From the NCBI RefSeq assembly GCF_014651695.1, contig NZ_BMXJ01000005.1:1-64000 (forward strand): 64,000 nucleotides of DNA. The letters run 5' to 3'. The position numbers and the translations under genes are program-made. A model generated the notes under the pieces. It was not told the DNA's origin and ran no database searches. It worked only from the letters and a program-made list of their open reading frames with translations. The first letter of the stretch is position 1. Each line of letters begins with the position of its first letter. The DNA comes from Nocardiopsis terrae. GTDB taxonomy: Bacteria > Actinomycetota > Actinomycetes > Streptosporangiales > Streptosporangiaceae. Of this stretch, positions 33,166 to 42,034 are shown one piece after another.

Positions 33166-34029
33166 CTACCGGCGGTTCCCGCCGGTAGCGCGCACATAAG
33201 CCTCCACACCGTCGAGGATGCGCTGGACGGGGAAGCGCAGCTCCTCCGACAGAGCGGCGTCCGGAGGCCCCTTCTCGAACGTGCCCGCGTCGATGGTCCT
33301 CGTGATCGTCGGGAACTCCTGCGGGTCGAGGACCTGGTGCAGGCTCGCCAACCACTCCCGCTCGGACTCGTCCAAGGGGATACCGCTCTTCTGCGCGGCG
33401 AGCTCCCTGTCGTTGTCCATGCGGAGCAGGTCGTGCAGCGTGGTGTCGAGCAGCAACAGGATCTGGAGCGACTCGGCGGGGGTGAGTCCGGAGGAGTTGA
33501 GTTCGCGCAGGCCCGCCTCCATCCACCTGAGCCCGTTGGGCCCGGTGGGCGGGCCGGGCTTCGAAATGTAGACGTACCAGGGGTGTTCCCGGTACTGGTC
33601 GGCCACCCCCTGACACCACGCCTCGATTCCGGCCCGCCAGTCGCCGTCGGTGCGCGGTCCCGGCGGGCGTTCGGACATGGCGACGTCCCACATGAGGGTG
33701 AGCAGGTCGTCCTTGCTGTCCACGTGCCGGTACAGGGACATGGTCGTGTATCCGAGCCGCTTGGCGACGCGCTGCATGGAGACGGCGTCCAACCCCTCGG
33801 CGTCGGCCAGCGCGATGGCGGCGTCGACGATCGCCGCACGGCTGAGCTTGGGCTTGGGCCCGCGCTTGGCTCCCTTCCGCAGCCCCCACAGGAGTTCGAC
33901 CTCGCGGGTGACTCCGGTCGTCGGCTGTTGTTCGCTCGTCATACTCCACCAGTCGTCGGCGTCGCCGTACGCGAACCGCGGCTCCGGTCCGCCTTCTCGG
34001 TTGACACCCATCCTAGAACTGTGTATCAC
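33166..34029 (-). CDS. TetR-family transcriptional regulator
   Basis: A repressor with an N-terminal helix-turn-helix (AAIVDAAIALADAEGLDAVSMQRVAKRLGYTTMSLYRHVDSKDDLLTLMWD) and a TetR_C-type ligand domain. The first roughly 55 residues before the HTH are unusually long and basic near GLRKGAKRGPKPK. GTG 34029 lies 5 nt after a TATAAG box (34040-34035, minus strand), which would give a leaderless mRNA; ATG 34011 and ATG 33942 are alternatives. It is divergent from a DUF2306 gene, with a palindromic operator between them, so it probably represses both. Confidence 0.88.
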   Translation of the reverse strand: MIHSSRMGVNREGGPEPRFAYGDADDWWSMTSEQQPTTGVTREVELLWGLRKGAKRGPKPKLSRAAIVDAAIALADAEGLDAVSMQRVAKRLGYTTMSLYRHVDSKDDLLTLMWDVAMSERPPGPRTDGDWRAGIEAWCQGVADQYREHPWYVYISKPGPPTGPNGLRWMEAGLRELNSSGLTPAESLQILLLLDTTLHDLLRMDNDRELAAQKSGIPLDESEREWLASLHQVLDPQEFPTITRTIDAGTFEKGPPDAALSEELRFPVQRILDGVEAYVRATGGNRR

Positions 34030-34058
34030 TTAAACTTATACGTGTAGACGATACACAG
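34001..34058 (+). promoter_or_regulatory. Promoter of the DUF2306 gene with TetR operator
   Basis: CTGTGTATC (34019-34027) and GATACACAG (34050-34058) are perfect inverted 9-mers around an AT-rich centre. A plus-strand promoter TTGACA (34001-34006), 17 nt, TATCAC (34024-34029) overlaps the left arm, and the minus-strand TATAAG lies between the arms. Binding would block both promoters. Confidence 0.7.
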
Positions 34059-34075
34059 TTTGCGAGGTACGCGAT

Positions 34076-34891
34076 ATGACTCGAACCACCTCCGACTCAC
34101 GACACCTCACGGCAGCCCCGCCCACCGACACCGCGTCGCGGCGCCCGCCGCCGAAACCCTCCCCCGCCCGCTGGTGGGAGCGGCCGTGGATCCTGCCTCT
34201 GGCCCTGTTCAGCGTCACGTTCCTGCTCTTCGCCGTCCCGCCCTACCTGAGCCTGGACCCGGCCGATTCACGCCTGCCGGTTCCGGAGAGCCCGTCCTGG
34301 TACTTTCCGGTACTCGTCATCCACGTCTTCGGCGGAGCGCTCATCACGCTGCTGGTGATCCTCCAGGTGTGGCCGTGGCTACGCACCCGCCACCCGGCAG
34401 TGCACCGGTGGAGCGGACGGGTGTACGTCCTGGCGGGACTCCCCCTCGTCGGGGTTCCGGCCATGCTCATCGCACCCTTCAGCGAAGCCGGCGCGAGCGC
34501 GCAGATCAGCGGCTTCGTCTGGGCCGCACTGTGGTCGGCCTTCACCGTCCTGGGCTACGTGAAGGCGCGCCGACGGCGGTTCGCCGACCACCGCGAGTGG
34601 ATGCTGCGAAGCTTCGCCCTGGTCTACGGCATCGCGTTCAACCGCGTGTTGCACGTCCTCTTGGTGATGATCACGGCGCCGCGGGTGGACACGGTCTACG
34701 GAGGCGACTTCGAGGCGATGTCGCTCGACCTCGGCGCCGCGTCGGGCTTCCTGTCGTGGATTCTGCCCCTGCTGTTCGTGGAGTGGTGGATCAAGTACCG
34801 CAAACCCCGTCGCCGCAGTCGCCGGGCCCGGACCACCGACAAGAGGACCGCCTCGCCCGCTTCGCCCGCCGAACCGGACCACTCAGCCTGA
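34076..34891 (+). CDS. DUF2306 family membrane protein
   Basis: A 271-residue multi-pass membrane protein of the DUF2306 type. Conserved parts are FPVLVIHVFGGALITLLVILQVWPWLR with HPAVHRWSGRVYVLAG, and ADHREWMLRSFALVYGIAFNRVL. The histidines in HVFGG, HRWSG and DHREW are positioned like haem or quinone ligands, but function is unknown. ATG 34076 has GAGGT 8 nt upstream. The C-terminus is a basic cytoplasmic tail. Regulated with its divergent TetR neighbour; perhaps a compound-induced membrane protein. Confidence 0.8.
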   Translation: MTRTTSDSRHLTAAPPTDTASRRPPPKPSPARWWERPWILPLALFSVTFLLFAVPPYLSLDPADSRLPVPESPSWYFPVLVIHVFGGALITLLVILQVWPWLRTRHPAVHRWSGRVYVLAGLPLVGVPAMLIAPFSEAGASAQISGFVWAALWSAFTVLGYVKARRRRFADHREWMLRSFALVYGIAFNRVLHVLLVMITAPRVDTVYGGDFEAMSLDLGAASGFLSWILPLLFVEWWIKYRKPRRRSRRARTTDKRTASPASPAEPDHSA

Positions 34892-35022
34892 ACACACGTC
34901 ACAATTTTCGCACCTGTTCGCGACCAGGGCGGTCCACCCGCTCTGACCTGACCTTGGGCCGAACAACGAGCGTCCAGGTTTCGGCAAACAAGTGCCCCGT
35001 CACATTGCAACCACAAGATTCG

Positions 35023-35041
35023 TTAGGATAGCCTCACTTAA
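35023..35041 (+). promoter_or_regulatory. Iron box (IdeR/DmdR-type operator)
   Basis: TTAGGATAGCCTCACTTAA is a 19-bp imperfect palindrome very close to the actinobacterial iron-box consensus (TTAGGTTAGSCTAACCTAA). It lies 90 nt upstream of an FhuF-like gene, so that gene should be repressed when iron is plentiful. Confidence 0.8.
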
Positions 35042-35130
35042 GAGGCGCAGGTGAACCCGTCCCCCGGTGGTAGCTGCGACCACACCGCCCCCGGACTTGA
35101 CGGTTACGCTATGCGACGAAGGGTTGCCAG

Positions 35131-35991
35131 GTGACTCCAGATCCGCTCGACGCTCTCCGCGGTGTCTGCTCGCGGCTGAAGTTCGCGCCGCTGCCCGAGA
35201 TCACCAGCCTGGCCGAACTCCACGGCCGACAGGCGGACGGCGTACAGCAGCACAGCGTCACCTCGATGACCGACCACGGCTGGATTCCGGTCCTGTTCGA
35301 CAAGCTCCGGACCGAACACGGACCCGGCCACCGGCTTCCGGCCGCCACCAACTTCCTGCGGGTCACCCTGCGCGAGCCCGTCTTCATGGCCGCCGCGTCC
35401 CTGTACCTGACCGGCCGCGGGCCGCTGTTCACACCGGACACGCTCCACCTGCCCTGGGACACCGTCCGCTCCCGCTTCGGCACCCCCGTCGTGACCGACG
35501 TCCGCACCGCGGTGCTGCCCGACGACCCGGCCGCCGGCCACCCCGACACCGTGCTCGCCCGTGACGAGGACGAACAGCTGCGGCTCACCGCCGAAGGACT
35601 GTTCGCCACCTTCGAGCCCCTCATCGACGCACTGCACGCGCACTCCCGCGCGGGCAAGCGCACCCTGTGGGGCTGGGTGCTCGACACCCTGCACTTCTAC
35701 ATGCTCAATCCGGCCCGGTACCTGGGCCGGGACGCCGAGCAGGCCTGGGAGCTGGCCACCCGGCTGGGTGACGCCGTGGTCGCGGCGGGGGCCGTCACCC
35801 GCAAGCGCCCGCGCCTGTTCCCGTTCGCGCCCGACCACCCCAGGGGGACCTGGGCGGTCCGGGGCACCTGCTGCTTCGACTACAAGGGCGACCCCGAGCA
35901 CGGCTTCTGCACCACCTGCCCGCTCAAGTGCGACAGCGAACGCCGGGAGGACCTGACGGAGTGGCTGCGCGATCCGGCGCTGGCCCCCTGA
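35131..35991 (+). CDS. FhuF-like siderophore-iron reductase
   Basis: A 286-residue cytoplasmic protein expected to release iron from imported siderophores by reducing Fe(III). The C-terminal cysteine cluster RGTCCFDYKGDPEHGFCTTCPLKC gives the Cys-Cys-x10-Cys-x2-Cys pattern of the FhuF [2Fe-2S] site. The remaining sequence has the usual FhuF length and a helical middle part (LLFATFEPLIDAL-like helices). GTG 35131 has GAAGGG upstream. An iron box precedes the gene, directly supporting the role in iron supply. Confidence 0.85.
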   Translation: MTPDPLDALRGVCSRLKFAPLPEITSLAELHGRQADGVQQHSVTSMTDHGWIPVLFDKLRTEHGPGHRLPAATNFLRVTLREPVFMAAASLYLTGRGPLFTPDTLHLPWDTVRSRFGTPVVTDVRTAVLPDDPAAGHPDTVLARDEDEQLRLTAEGLFATFEPLIDALHAHSRAGKRTLWGWVLDTLHFYMLNPARYLGRDAEQAWELATRLGDAVVAAGAVTRKRPRLFPFAPDHPRGTWAVRGTCCFDYKGDPEHGFCTTCPLKCDSERREDLTEWLRDPALAP

Positions 35992-36058
35992 CAGGGCCCC
36001 GGCATCGCGCCGCTGGTGTTCCGTCCCGGGGCCGCGCACCGGTCTCGTCGGCGTCCGT

Positions 36059-36622
36059 CTAGGAGCCGCCTGCGGCGATCAGGACCAGCGCGGCACAACC
36101 GCCCAGAACCAGGAGCAGCAGGAGCAGGACACCGCAGCCGATCCCGATGATCTTGCCCCACGGCGTCTGCCTGGGCGGTGGCGGGCGGAACCCGCCCGGG
36201 CCGCCGTACCCGCCGGGGGTCTGGTACGTGCCCGGCGCTCCGGGGTACTCGCCGTAACCGGGGGCGTAGCCCGCGTGCTCGTACCCGGCCTGAGCCGGCC
36301 CGTTCGGCCCCTCCGAGAGTTCCCCCGGGTCCACCGGTCCGGGCTGCGCACCGGTGGGGTGCCCCGTCGGGTACCCGTGGGGCAGTTGATCCGGGGGCGG
36401 GCCGACGTACGGCCGGGGGTCGCCGGGAGGGGGTTCGCACGCGGTGGATCCGTGTTCCGGCTCCCCGGGCGGTTGCGGACCGCCCCCGCTCGGGTCACCG
36501 GGGTCGCCCGGCCGCCACTCCTCCGGCGGACGGTGGTTCACCGGATCCCGTTCCGGCCGCTCCCCGGCCCCCTCCTCGGGTCCCCGGTCACTCAATGAGA
36601 ACACCCCTTCGTCCGGCGGCAC
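36059..36622 (-). CDS. Proline/glycine-rich protein with C-terminal membrane anchor
   Basis: A 187-residue protein with no recognised domain except the end. Residues 1-150 are Pro/Gly/Tyr-rich with repeats such as GYAPGYGEYPGAPGTYQTPGGYGGPGG and are predicted disordered. Residues about 157-184 form one membrane helix (IIGIGCGVLLLLLLVLGGCAALVLIAAGG). This tail-anchored pattern is common in actinobacteria among proteins of unknown function. The start is uncertain because composition does not help. Confidence 0.6.
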   Translation of the reverse strand: MPPDEGVFSLSDRGPEEGAGERPERDPVNHRPPEEWRPGDPGDPSGGGPQPPGEPEHGSTACEPPPGDPRPYVGPPPDQLPHGYPTGHPTGAQPGPVDPGELSEGPNGPAQAGYEHAGYAPGYGEYPGAPGTYQTPGGYGGPGGFRPPPPRQTPWGKIIGIGCGVLLLLLLVLGGCAALVLIAAGGS

Positions 36623-36752
36623 GAGCCCGCCTCCCTCGGCGGACGCCTCGAAACTGCACCGTAACCGCGTAAAGAGAGGTTTGAGGAAAGCTCACCGGGC
36701 GTTTCCGGTAAAGGTCCGGATGTGTTTGCCCCGGGCCGGTAGCGCCGCCCGG

Positions 36753-38081
36753 TCAGTCCGCGCGAAGGTCCCGGTCGGCACGGCCGCGGGAGAGCAGGGC
36801 ACGGACCGCGAGCACGAACACCGGGACGGTGAACAGGGCCGCGAACACGTTCAGGCCACCGAACCCCGCCATCGCCAGGACCACGCCGGAGAACGCGCCG
36901 GCCGACGCGCCGCCCAGGTTCATCGCCAGGTCGCTGAAGCCCTGGGCGCGCGGTCGCACCTCGGCGGAGAGCGACTCCGCGAGCAGGGTGCTGCCGGACA
37001 CCAGGCCGAAGGACCAGCCCAGACCGAGCAGGACCAGGCCGGTGGTCACCAGCGCCTCGTCGTGCCCCGCGGTGCCCGAGACGGCGGTGGCCGCGAGCAG
37101 GACCACCTGCCCGGCCAGGAGCACGGGGACCCGCCCGAAACGGTCCGCGAGCCAGCCCACGAGCGGGGAGAACGCGTACATGCCGGCGATGTGCAGGGAG
37201 ATCGTCAGCCCGATGACGGTGAGCGCGGACCCGTGGTGCGACATGTGCACCGGAGTCATGGTCATCACCGCGACCATCACGGTGTGGCTGGCCACGATGC
37301 CGACCACGGCCAGGAGCGCGTCCGGGCTGCTGCCGATCGCCCGGAGGCCGTCGGCCAGGGTGAGCTTCGCCTTCGGGGCCCCGCCCCGGTCGCGTTCGAC
37401 CCGTTCGGCCTCTGCCGTGGCGGCCAGCAGGGGGTCGGGGCGCAGCAGCCCGCCGATGAGGGCGGCGCCTCCCAGGAAACCGGCCGTGGTGAGCAGGACC
37501 GGGCCCAGGAGGTCGGTCAGCCCCAGGGACTCGGCCAGGCCACCCGTGGGGCCGATCAGGTTGGGGCCGACCACGGCGCCCACGGTGGTCGCCCAGACCA
37601 CGACGGACAGGTCGCGGCCGCGGGTGCGTTCGGTGGCCAGGTCGGCCGCCGCGTGCCGGGCCTGGAGGTTGGTGGCGGTCCCCGCACCGATCAGCACCAT
37701 CCCGGCCAGGAAGAGCGCGAACAGCTCCCACACGGTGGCGGCGATGACGACGGTCCCGCCCAGGGCGCCCAGGAGCCAGCCCAGGGCGAGACCGGGGCGA
37801 CGGCCCCTCCGGGCGGCGGTGGCGGCCAGGGGCAGCGCGAAGACGGCCGCACCCAGGGTGATCATGGTGGTGGCCATCCCGGACCAGGTGTCCGAACCGC
37901 TCAGGTCCAGGGCGATGAGCGCGCCCACGGCCAGCATGGCGCCCATACCGATACCGCCGACGACCTGGGCGATCATGAGGACCAGGACGGTACGCCGTTG
38001 CAGCCTGGTTCGTCCCGCCTCGGTGAGGGCGTTCCCGCCCCGGGTGGTTCCTGTGGACACTGGACCGACACTCCGATTCAT
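36753..38081 (-). CDS. MFS transporter
   Basis: A major facilitator transporter with about 12 hydrophobic segments. Signature parts are the loop 2-3 motif ATAARRGRRPGL and the mid-protein GWLADRFGRVPVLLAG (motif A copy in loop 8-9). A central charged loop (EAERVERDRGGAPKAKLTLADGLR) splits the two halves. I start at ATG 38081; an in-frame ATG at 38120 adds 13 residues and neither has a good ribosome binding site. It resembles drug-efflux proteins but substrate is unknown. Confidence 0.85.
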   Translation of the reverse strand: MNRSVGPVSTGTTRGGNALTEAGRTRLQRRTVLVLMIAQVVGGIGMGAMLAVGALIALDLSGSDTWSGMATTMITLGAAVFALPLAATAARRGRRPGLALGWLLGALGGTVVIAATVWELFALFLAGMVLIGAGTATNLQARHAAADLATERTRGRDLSVVVWATTVGAVVGPNLIGPTGGLAESLGLTDLLGPVLLTTAGFLGGAALIGGLLRPDPLLAATAEAERVERDRGGAPKAKLTLADGLRAIGSSPDALLAVVGIVASHTVMVAVMTMTPVHMSHHGSALTVIGLTISLHIAGMYAFSPLVGWLADRFGRVPVLLAGQVVLLAATAVSGTAGHDEALVTTGLVLLGLGWSFGLVSGSTLLAESLSAEVRPRAQGFSDLAMNLGGASAGAFSGVVLAMAGFGGLNVFAALFTVPVFVLAVRALLSRGRADRDLRAD

Positions 38082-38164
38082 CCGCCTGACAGACGAATCG
38101 TAGCTCGCTGGCATTTCCACGGATCATGCGGGGCAAAAGGGATGAATTGCGGGGTGCGGGCCGC

Positions 38165-38431
38165 TCACCCACCGGGAAGCCCGGCCCGAGACCTCCCCCT
38201 GCCGTACCGCCACCGCAGGAAGTCGTGCTCGCGCTCGACGTAGCGCATCTCGGCGTACAGCAGGTCGGGGTCCTGCGCGTGGACGACCACCCCGCCCTCC
38301 GGGATCACCGGCCAGCAGGCGTACGCCCAGAAGCACCGGGTGTAGACCCCCCAGAGGACGACCCACGCTCCCTGCTTCTGCCACTCGATGTGTTCGGCGA
38401 CCCGACGCCGTTCCTCGTCCCGTTCGTCCAT
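38165..38431 (-). CDS. Small hypothetical protein
   Basis: An 88-residue protein, rich in Trp, Tyr and charged residues (VAEHIEWQKQGAWVVLWGVYTRCFWAYACW), with no recognised family. It has no signal peptide; the Trp-rich middle could be a core strand or a weak membrane segment. ATG 38431 has GAGG upstream and is preferred over ATG 38446. Codon bias looks coding (GC-rich third positions). Confidence 0.55.
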   Translation of the reverse strand: MDERDEERRRVAEHIEWQKQGAWVVLWGVYTRCFWAYACWPVIPEGGVVVHAQDPDLLYAEMRYVEREHDFLRWRYGRGRSRAGLPGG

Positions 38432-38533
38432 GCCGCCTCTGGGCATACCCGGCGTCCGGAGGACCGATCAGGCCGGAATCGGCCAGGCTGCGGGGTTTCC
38501 CGGCCTCCCCGGCCCGCGGCGGAACCCGCCGAA

Positions 38534-38567
38534 CACGAACGCCCGTGCCGGGGCACGGGCGTTCGTG
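38534..38567 (-). terminator. Terminator after panD
   Basis: CACGAACGCCCGTGCC (38534-38549) and GGCACGGGCGTTCGTG (38552-38567) are perfect complements, a very stable hairpin ending 17 nt beyond the panD stop on the minus strand. Confidence 0.85.
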
Positions 38568-38583
38568 GCACTGCGGATACGGT

Positions 38584-38988
38584 TCAGCGACCGGCGACGA
38601 GACCGCTGCCGGGGACCGGCTCAGCCGGGTCGTTGCCCAGTGCGACGATCTTGTTGTCGCGGTCCACGTGCACGATGTGCTGGACGTGGTCGGCACGCTC
38701 CCTCTCGTCCACCTGGGCGTAACCGATGAGGATGACCAGGTCGCCGGGGCTCACCAGACGCGCCGCCGCGCCGTTGATCCCGATGACGCCGCTGCCCCGC
38801 TCACCGACGAGGGCGTAGGTGACCAGGCGGTTTCCGTTGTCGATGTCGACGATGTGGACCTGCTCGCCGTCGACGATGTCGGCGGCGTCCATCAGGTCGG
38901 CGTCGATGGTGACCGAGCCCACGTAGTGCAGGTCGGCCTGGGTGACCGTGGCACGGTGGATCTTGCCGTTCATGAGGGTGCGCAGCAC
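38584..38988 (-). CDS. panD: Aspartate 1-decarboxylase
   Basis: PanD makes beta-alanine for pantothenate and coenzyme A. The 134-residue proenzyme begins [25 protein letters not shown]; self-cleavage at Gly24-Ser25 creates the pyruvoyl cofactor. Other conserved parts are [23 protein letters not shown] and [22 protein letters not shown]. No panB or panC is nearby, so it is a stand-alone gene with its own terminator. Confidence 0.96.
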   Translation of the reverse strand: MLRTLMNGKIHRATVTQADLHYVGSVTIDADLMDAADIVDGEQVHIVDIDNGNRLVTYALVGERGSGVIGINGAAARLVSPGDLVILIGYAQVDERERADHVQHIVHVDRDNKIVALGNDPAEPVPGSGLVAGR

Positions 38989-39064
38989 TGCTGAAGCCTC
39001 GTTTCAGGACGTCTTGCGGACTACAGGCCCCGTTCGGGGTCCCGTGCTTATCCCATGATGGTGC

Positions 39065-39092
39065 CCCCGGTGACCCGATTCGACCACCGGGG
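39065..39092 (-). terminator. Probable terminator after helY
   Basis: CCCCGGTG (39065-39072) and CACCGGGG (39085-39092) form an 8-bp stem with a 12-nt loop, about 95 nt beyond the helicase stop. Confidence 0.55.
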
Positions 39093-39184
39093 CCCCGTTA
39101 CGCCTCGAACGCCCGCCCCCGCCCGGTTGTTCCGCGGGCCCCGCGGACACCGGAAGCGGGGCCACCGCGGTCGGGGCCGGGGAC

Positions 39185-42022
39185 CTAGTTGAAGGAGGAG
39201 TAGGCGACCACCCCGCGGCGGACCAGGTCCGAGGCCTTGCGGGCGTTGGACCGCATCTGGGGGTCGGCGGCTGCCCCCGCGATCTGGCTGAGCATGTCCA
39301 CCAGCATCTTCGCGGTGCGCACGAAGTCCCCCGCGGTCATCTCCGACTGGCGCAGGATCGCGTCGAGCCGGTCACCGCGCGCCCAGCGGTGCGCGGTCCA
39401 CACGAAGCCGAGGTCGGGCTGGCGCAGGAACGAGACCCGGTTCCGGGCCTCCACCTCGTTGAGCTCCCCCCACAGCCGCACCATCTCGGTGAGGGCCTCC
39501 TCGACCTTTCCCTCCGGCAGGCGCGGGAAGGCGTCGTCGTTCCGGCGCGCCTCGTAGACCAGGGCCGCGGCGCACGCTGCCAGCTCCACCGGGTTGAGGT
39601 CGTCCCACACGCCCCGGCGCAGGCACTCGGCGACCAGCAGGTCCAGTTCGGAGTAGATCTTGGCGAGCTTGCCGCCCTCCTCGGAGACCTCGTCGCCCGA
39701 CAGGTACTCCAGGTCCTCCAGGACACCGCACACCCGGTCGAAGGTACGGGAGATGACGTGCGACCGCCCCTCCACACGGCGGCGCAGCGATTCCGTCTCC
39801 TTCTGCAGCCGGAAGTAGCGCTCGGCCCAGCGGGCGTGGTCCTCACGGTCGGAACAGCCGTGGCAGGGGTGCTTCTTCAGTGCGGAGCGCAGCCGGCGGA
39901 CCTCGGGGTCCTCCTGCTGGTCGCGACGGCCGCCCCGTCGTTCGTAGGAGGGGTCGGTGCCCTGCTCCCTGAGTTTGTTGCGCAGGGTCGAGGCCAGGTC
40001 CTGGCGCGAGCGCGGGGAACGCGCGGAGAAGGACTTGGGGATGCGCATCCGCCCCGAGGGGTGCACCGGGATGTTGAAGTCACTGGCGTTGACCCGCTTG
40101 ACCTGCTTGTCCGCGGTCAGGACCAGCGGAGCGGGCAGGTCGTGGCGCAACCCGGGGTCCAGGACCACGGCGTGCCCGGAGAAGCGGCCCGAGGGGATGC
40201 GGATGATGTCGCCGGTGCGCAGCCGCTCCAGGCTCTCCAGGGCCTCGTCCCGGCGCTGGGCCGAACGGTTCTTCGCGAGCGCGGCCTCACGGTCGCTCAG
40301 GGCCCGGCGCAGCCCCGCGTACTCCATGAAGTCGCCCAGGTGGCACTCTGCCGCCTTGGCGTAGCCCTCCAGGGCCTCCTCGTGTTTGCGCAGCTGCCTG
40401 ACCAGTCCGACCACGGCCCGGTCGGCCTGGAACTGGGCGAAGGAGGCCTCCAGCATGTTGCGGCTGCGCCGGCGGCCGACCTGGCCGACCAGGTTGACCG
40501 CCATGTTGTAGGAGGGCCGGAAGCTGGAGTTGAGCGGGTAGGTGCGGGTGCCCGCCAGGCTGGCCACCGACTCGGGGTCGGTCCCGGCCTGCCAGACCAC
40601 GACCGCGTGCCCCTCCACGTCGATGCCCCGCCGCCCGGCCCGCCCGGTGAGCTGGGTGTACTCGCCGGGGGTGAGCGCGGCGTGGGTCTCGCCGTTCCAC
40701 TTGTCGAGCTTCTCGATCACCACGGTGCGGGCGGGCATGTTGATGCCCAGGGCCAGCGTCTCGGTGGCGAAGACCGCCCGGATCAGACCCTTGGAGAACA
40801 GGTGCTCGACGATCTCCTTGAAGGTGGGCAGCATGCCCGCGTGGTGCGCGGAGATCCCCGCCTCCAGGGCGCGCAGCCAGGAGTCGAAGCCGAGCACGCT
40901 CAGATCCGCGCGCGGGATGTCCGCGCAGCGCGTCTCGGCGTACTCACGGATCTGGTCGGCCTCCTCGGGGGTGGTGAGCACCAGGCCGGAGGCCACGCAC
41001 TGGCGGACGGCGTCGTCGCAGCCCGCCCTGCTGAAGATGAAGGTGATCGCCGGGAGGAGCCCCTCGGAGTCCAGTTCCTCGATGATCATCGGCCGTGTGG
41101 GCGGGGCGAACCGGGTGCGCGGACGCACGTTGCCGCGGGCCCTGGTCTGCGGGTGGCGGCGCCGGTTGGCCAACTGGGTGGTGCGCGCGTCGTCCTCGGC
41201 GGTACGGCTCAGGTACGGGTTGATGAGCAGTTTCTGCCCGCCCACCCGGATCTCCTGGGGGCGCCGGTGCTGGAGCCGGCGCCGTTCCCGCTTGCGCCGG
41301 CTGCGGCCGCCCCCCTCCTCGGCGTCCTCGGGCTCCTCCTGCTGTTCGACGAACAGGTCGTGGATCCGGTTGCCCACCATGACGTGCTGCCACAGCGGAA
41401 CGGGCCGCTTCTCGTCGACGATGACGGTGGTGTCGCCGCGTACCTGCTGGAGCCACTCACCGAACTCCTCGGCGTTGCTGACGGTCGCGGACAGGGCGAC
41501 CATGCGCACCGACTCGGGCAGGTGGATGATCACCTCCTCCCAGACCGCGCCGCGGAACCGGTCGGCGAGGTAGTGCACCTCGTCCATGACCACGTAGGCC
41601 AGTCCGCCCAGGGTGGACGAACCCTCGTAGAGCATGTTGCGCAGCACCTCGGTGGTCATCACGACCACCGGCGCCTCACCGTTGACGCTGTTGTCACCGG
41701 TCAGCAGCCCGACCTGGTCGGCGCCGTAGCGTTTGACCAGGTCGTTGTACTTCTGGTTGGACAGGGCCTTGATCGGCGTGGTGTAGAAGCACTTGGTGCC
41801 CTCGGCCAGGGCCAGGTGCACGGCGAACTCGCCGACCACGGTCTTGCCGGATCCGGTCGGCGCGGCGACCAGCACCCCGTGTCCGCCTTCCAGAGCCTTG
41901 CAGGCCCTGATCTGGAAGGGGTCGAACTCGAACCCGTAGAGCCCCTGGAAGGCCTCGATCGCGGCGCTGGAGGCGCTCTGGCGCCGACGGAAGGCGGCGT
42001 AACGCTCGGAGTGACTACTCAT
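39185..42022 (-). CDS. helY: Ski2/Mtr4-like DEAD/H-box helicase HelY
   Basis: A 945-residue superfamily 2 RNA helicase, the bacterial relative of Ski2/Mtr4. Motifs in order: PFQIRACKALE (Q region), APTGSGKTVVGEF (Walker A), TTPIKALSNQK (Ia), MDEVHYLADR (DEVH), ALSATVSNAEEFGEW (III), and QLTGRAGRRGID (VI). A winged-helix and helical-bundle C-domain follows, with an Arg-rich basic insert at about residues 250-290. In many actinobacteria helY sits next to tatC and the proteasome cluster, as here. Probably RNA turnover. Confidence 0.93.
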   Translation of the reverse strand: MSSHSERYAAFRRRQSASSAAIEAFQGLYGFEFDPFQIRACKALEGGHGVLVAAPTGSGKTVVGEFAVHLALAEGTKCFYTTPIKALSNQKYNDLVKRYGADQVGLLTGDNSVNGEAPVVVMTTEVLRNMLYEGSSTLGGLAYVVMDEVHYLADRFRGAVWEEVIIHLPESVRMVALSATVSNAEEFGEWLQQVRGDTTVIVDEKRPVPLWQHVMVGNRIHDLFVEQQEEPEDAEEGGGRSRRKRERRRLQHRRPQEIRVGGQKLLINPYLSRTAEDDARTTQLANRRRHPQTRARGNVRPRTRFAPPTRPMIIEELDSEGLLPAITFIFSRAGCDDAVRQCVASGLVLTTPEEADQIREYAETRCADIPRADLSVLGFDSWLRALEAGISAHHAGMLPTFKEIVEHLFSKGLIRAVFATETLALGINMPARTVVIEKLDKWNGETHAALTPGEYTQLTGRAGRRGIDVEGHAVVVWQAGTDPESVASLAGTRTYPLNSSFRPSYNMAVNLVGQVGRRRSRNMLEASFAQFQADRAVVGLVRQLRKHEEALEGYAKAAECHLGDFMEYAGLRRALSDREAALAKNRSAQRRDEALESLERLRTGDIIRIPSGRFSGHAVVLDPGLRHDLPAPLVLTADKQVKRVNASDFNIPVHPSGRMRIPKSFSARSPRSRQDLASTLRNKLREQGTDPSYERRGGRRDQQEDPEVRRLRSALKKHPCHGCSDREDHARWAERYFRLQKETESLRRRVEGRSHVISRTFDRVCGVLEDLEYLSGDEVSEEGGKLAKIYSELDLLVAECLRRGVWDDLNPVELAACAAALVYEARRNDDAFPRLPEGKVEEALTEMVRLWGELNEVEARNRVSFLRQPDLGFVWTAHRWARGDRLDAILRQSEMTAGDFVRTAKMLVDMLSQIAGAAADPQMRSNARKASDLVRRGVVAYSSFN

Positions 42023-42034
42023 AGGTCTCCCAGC

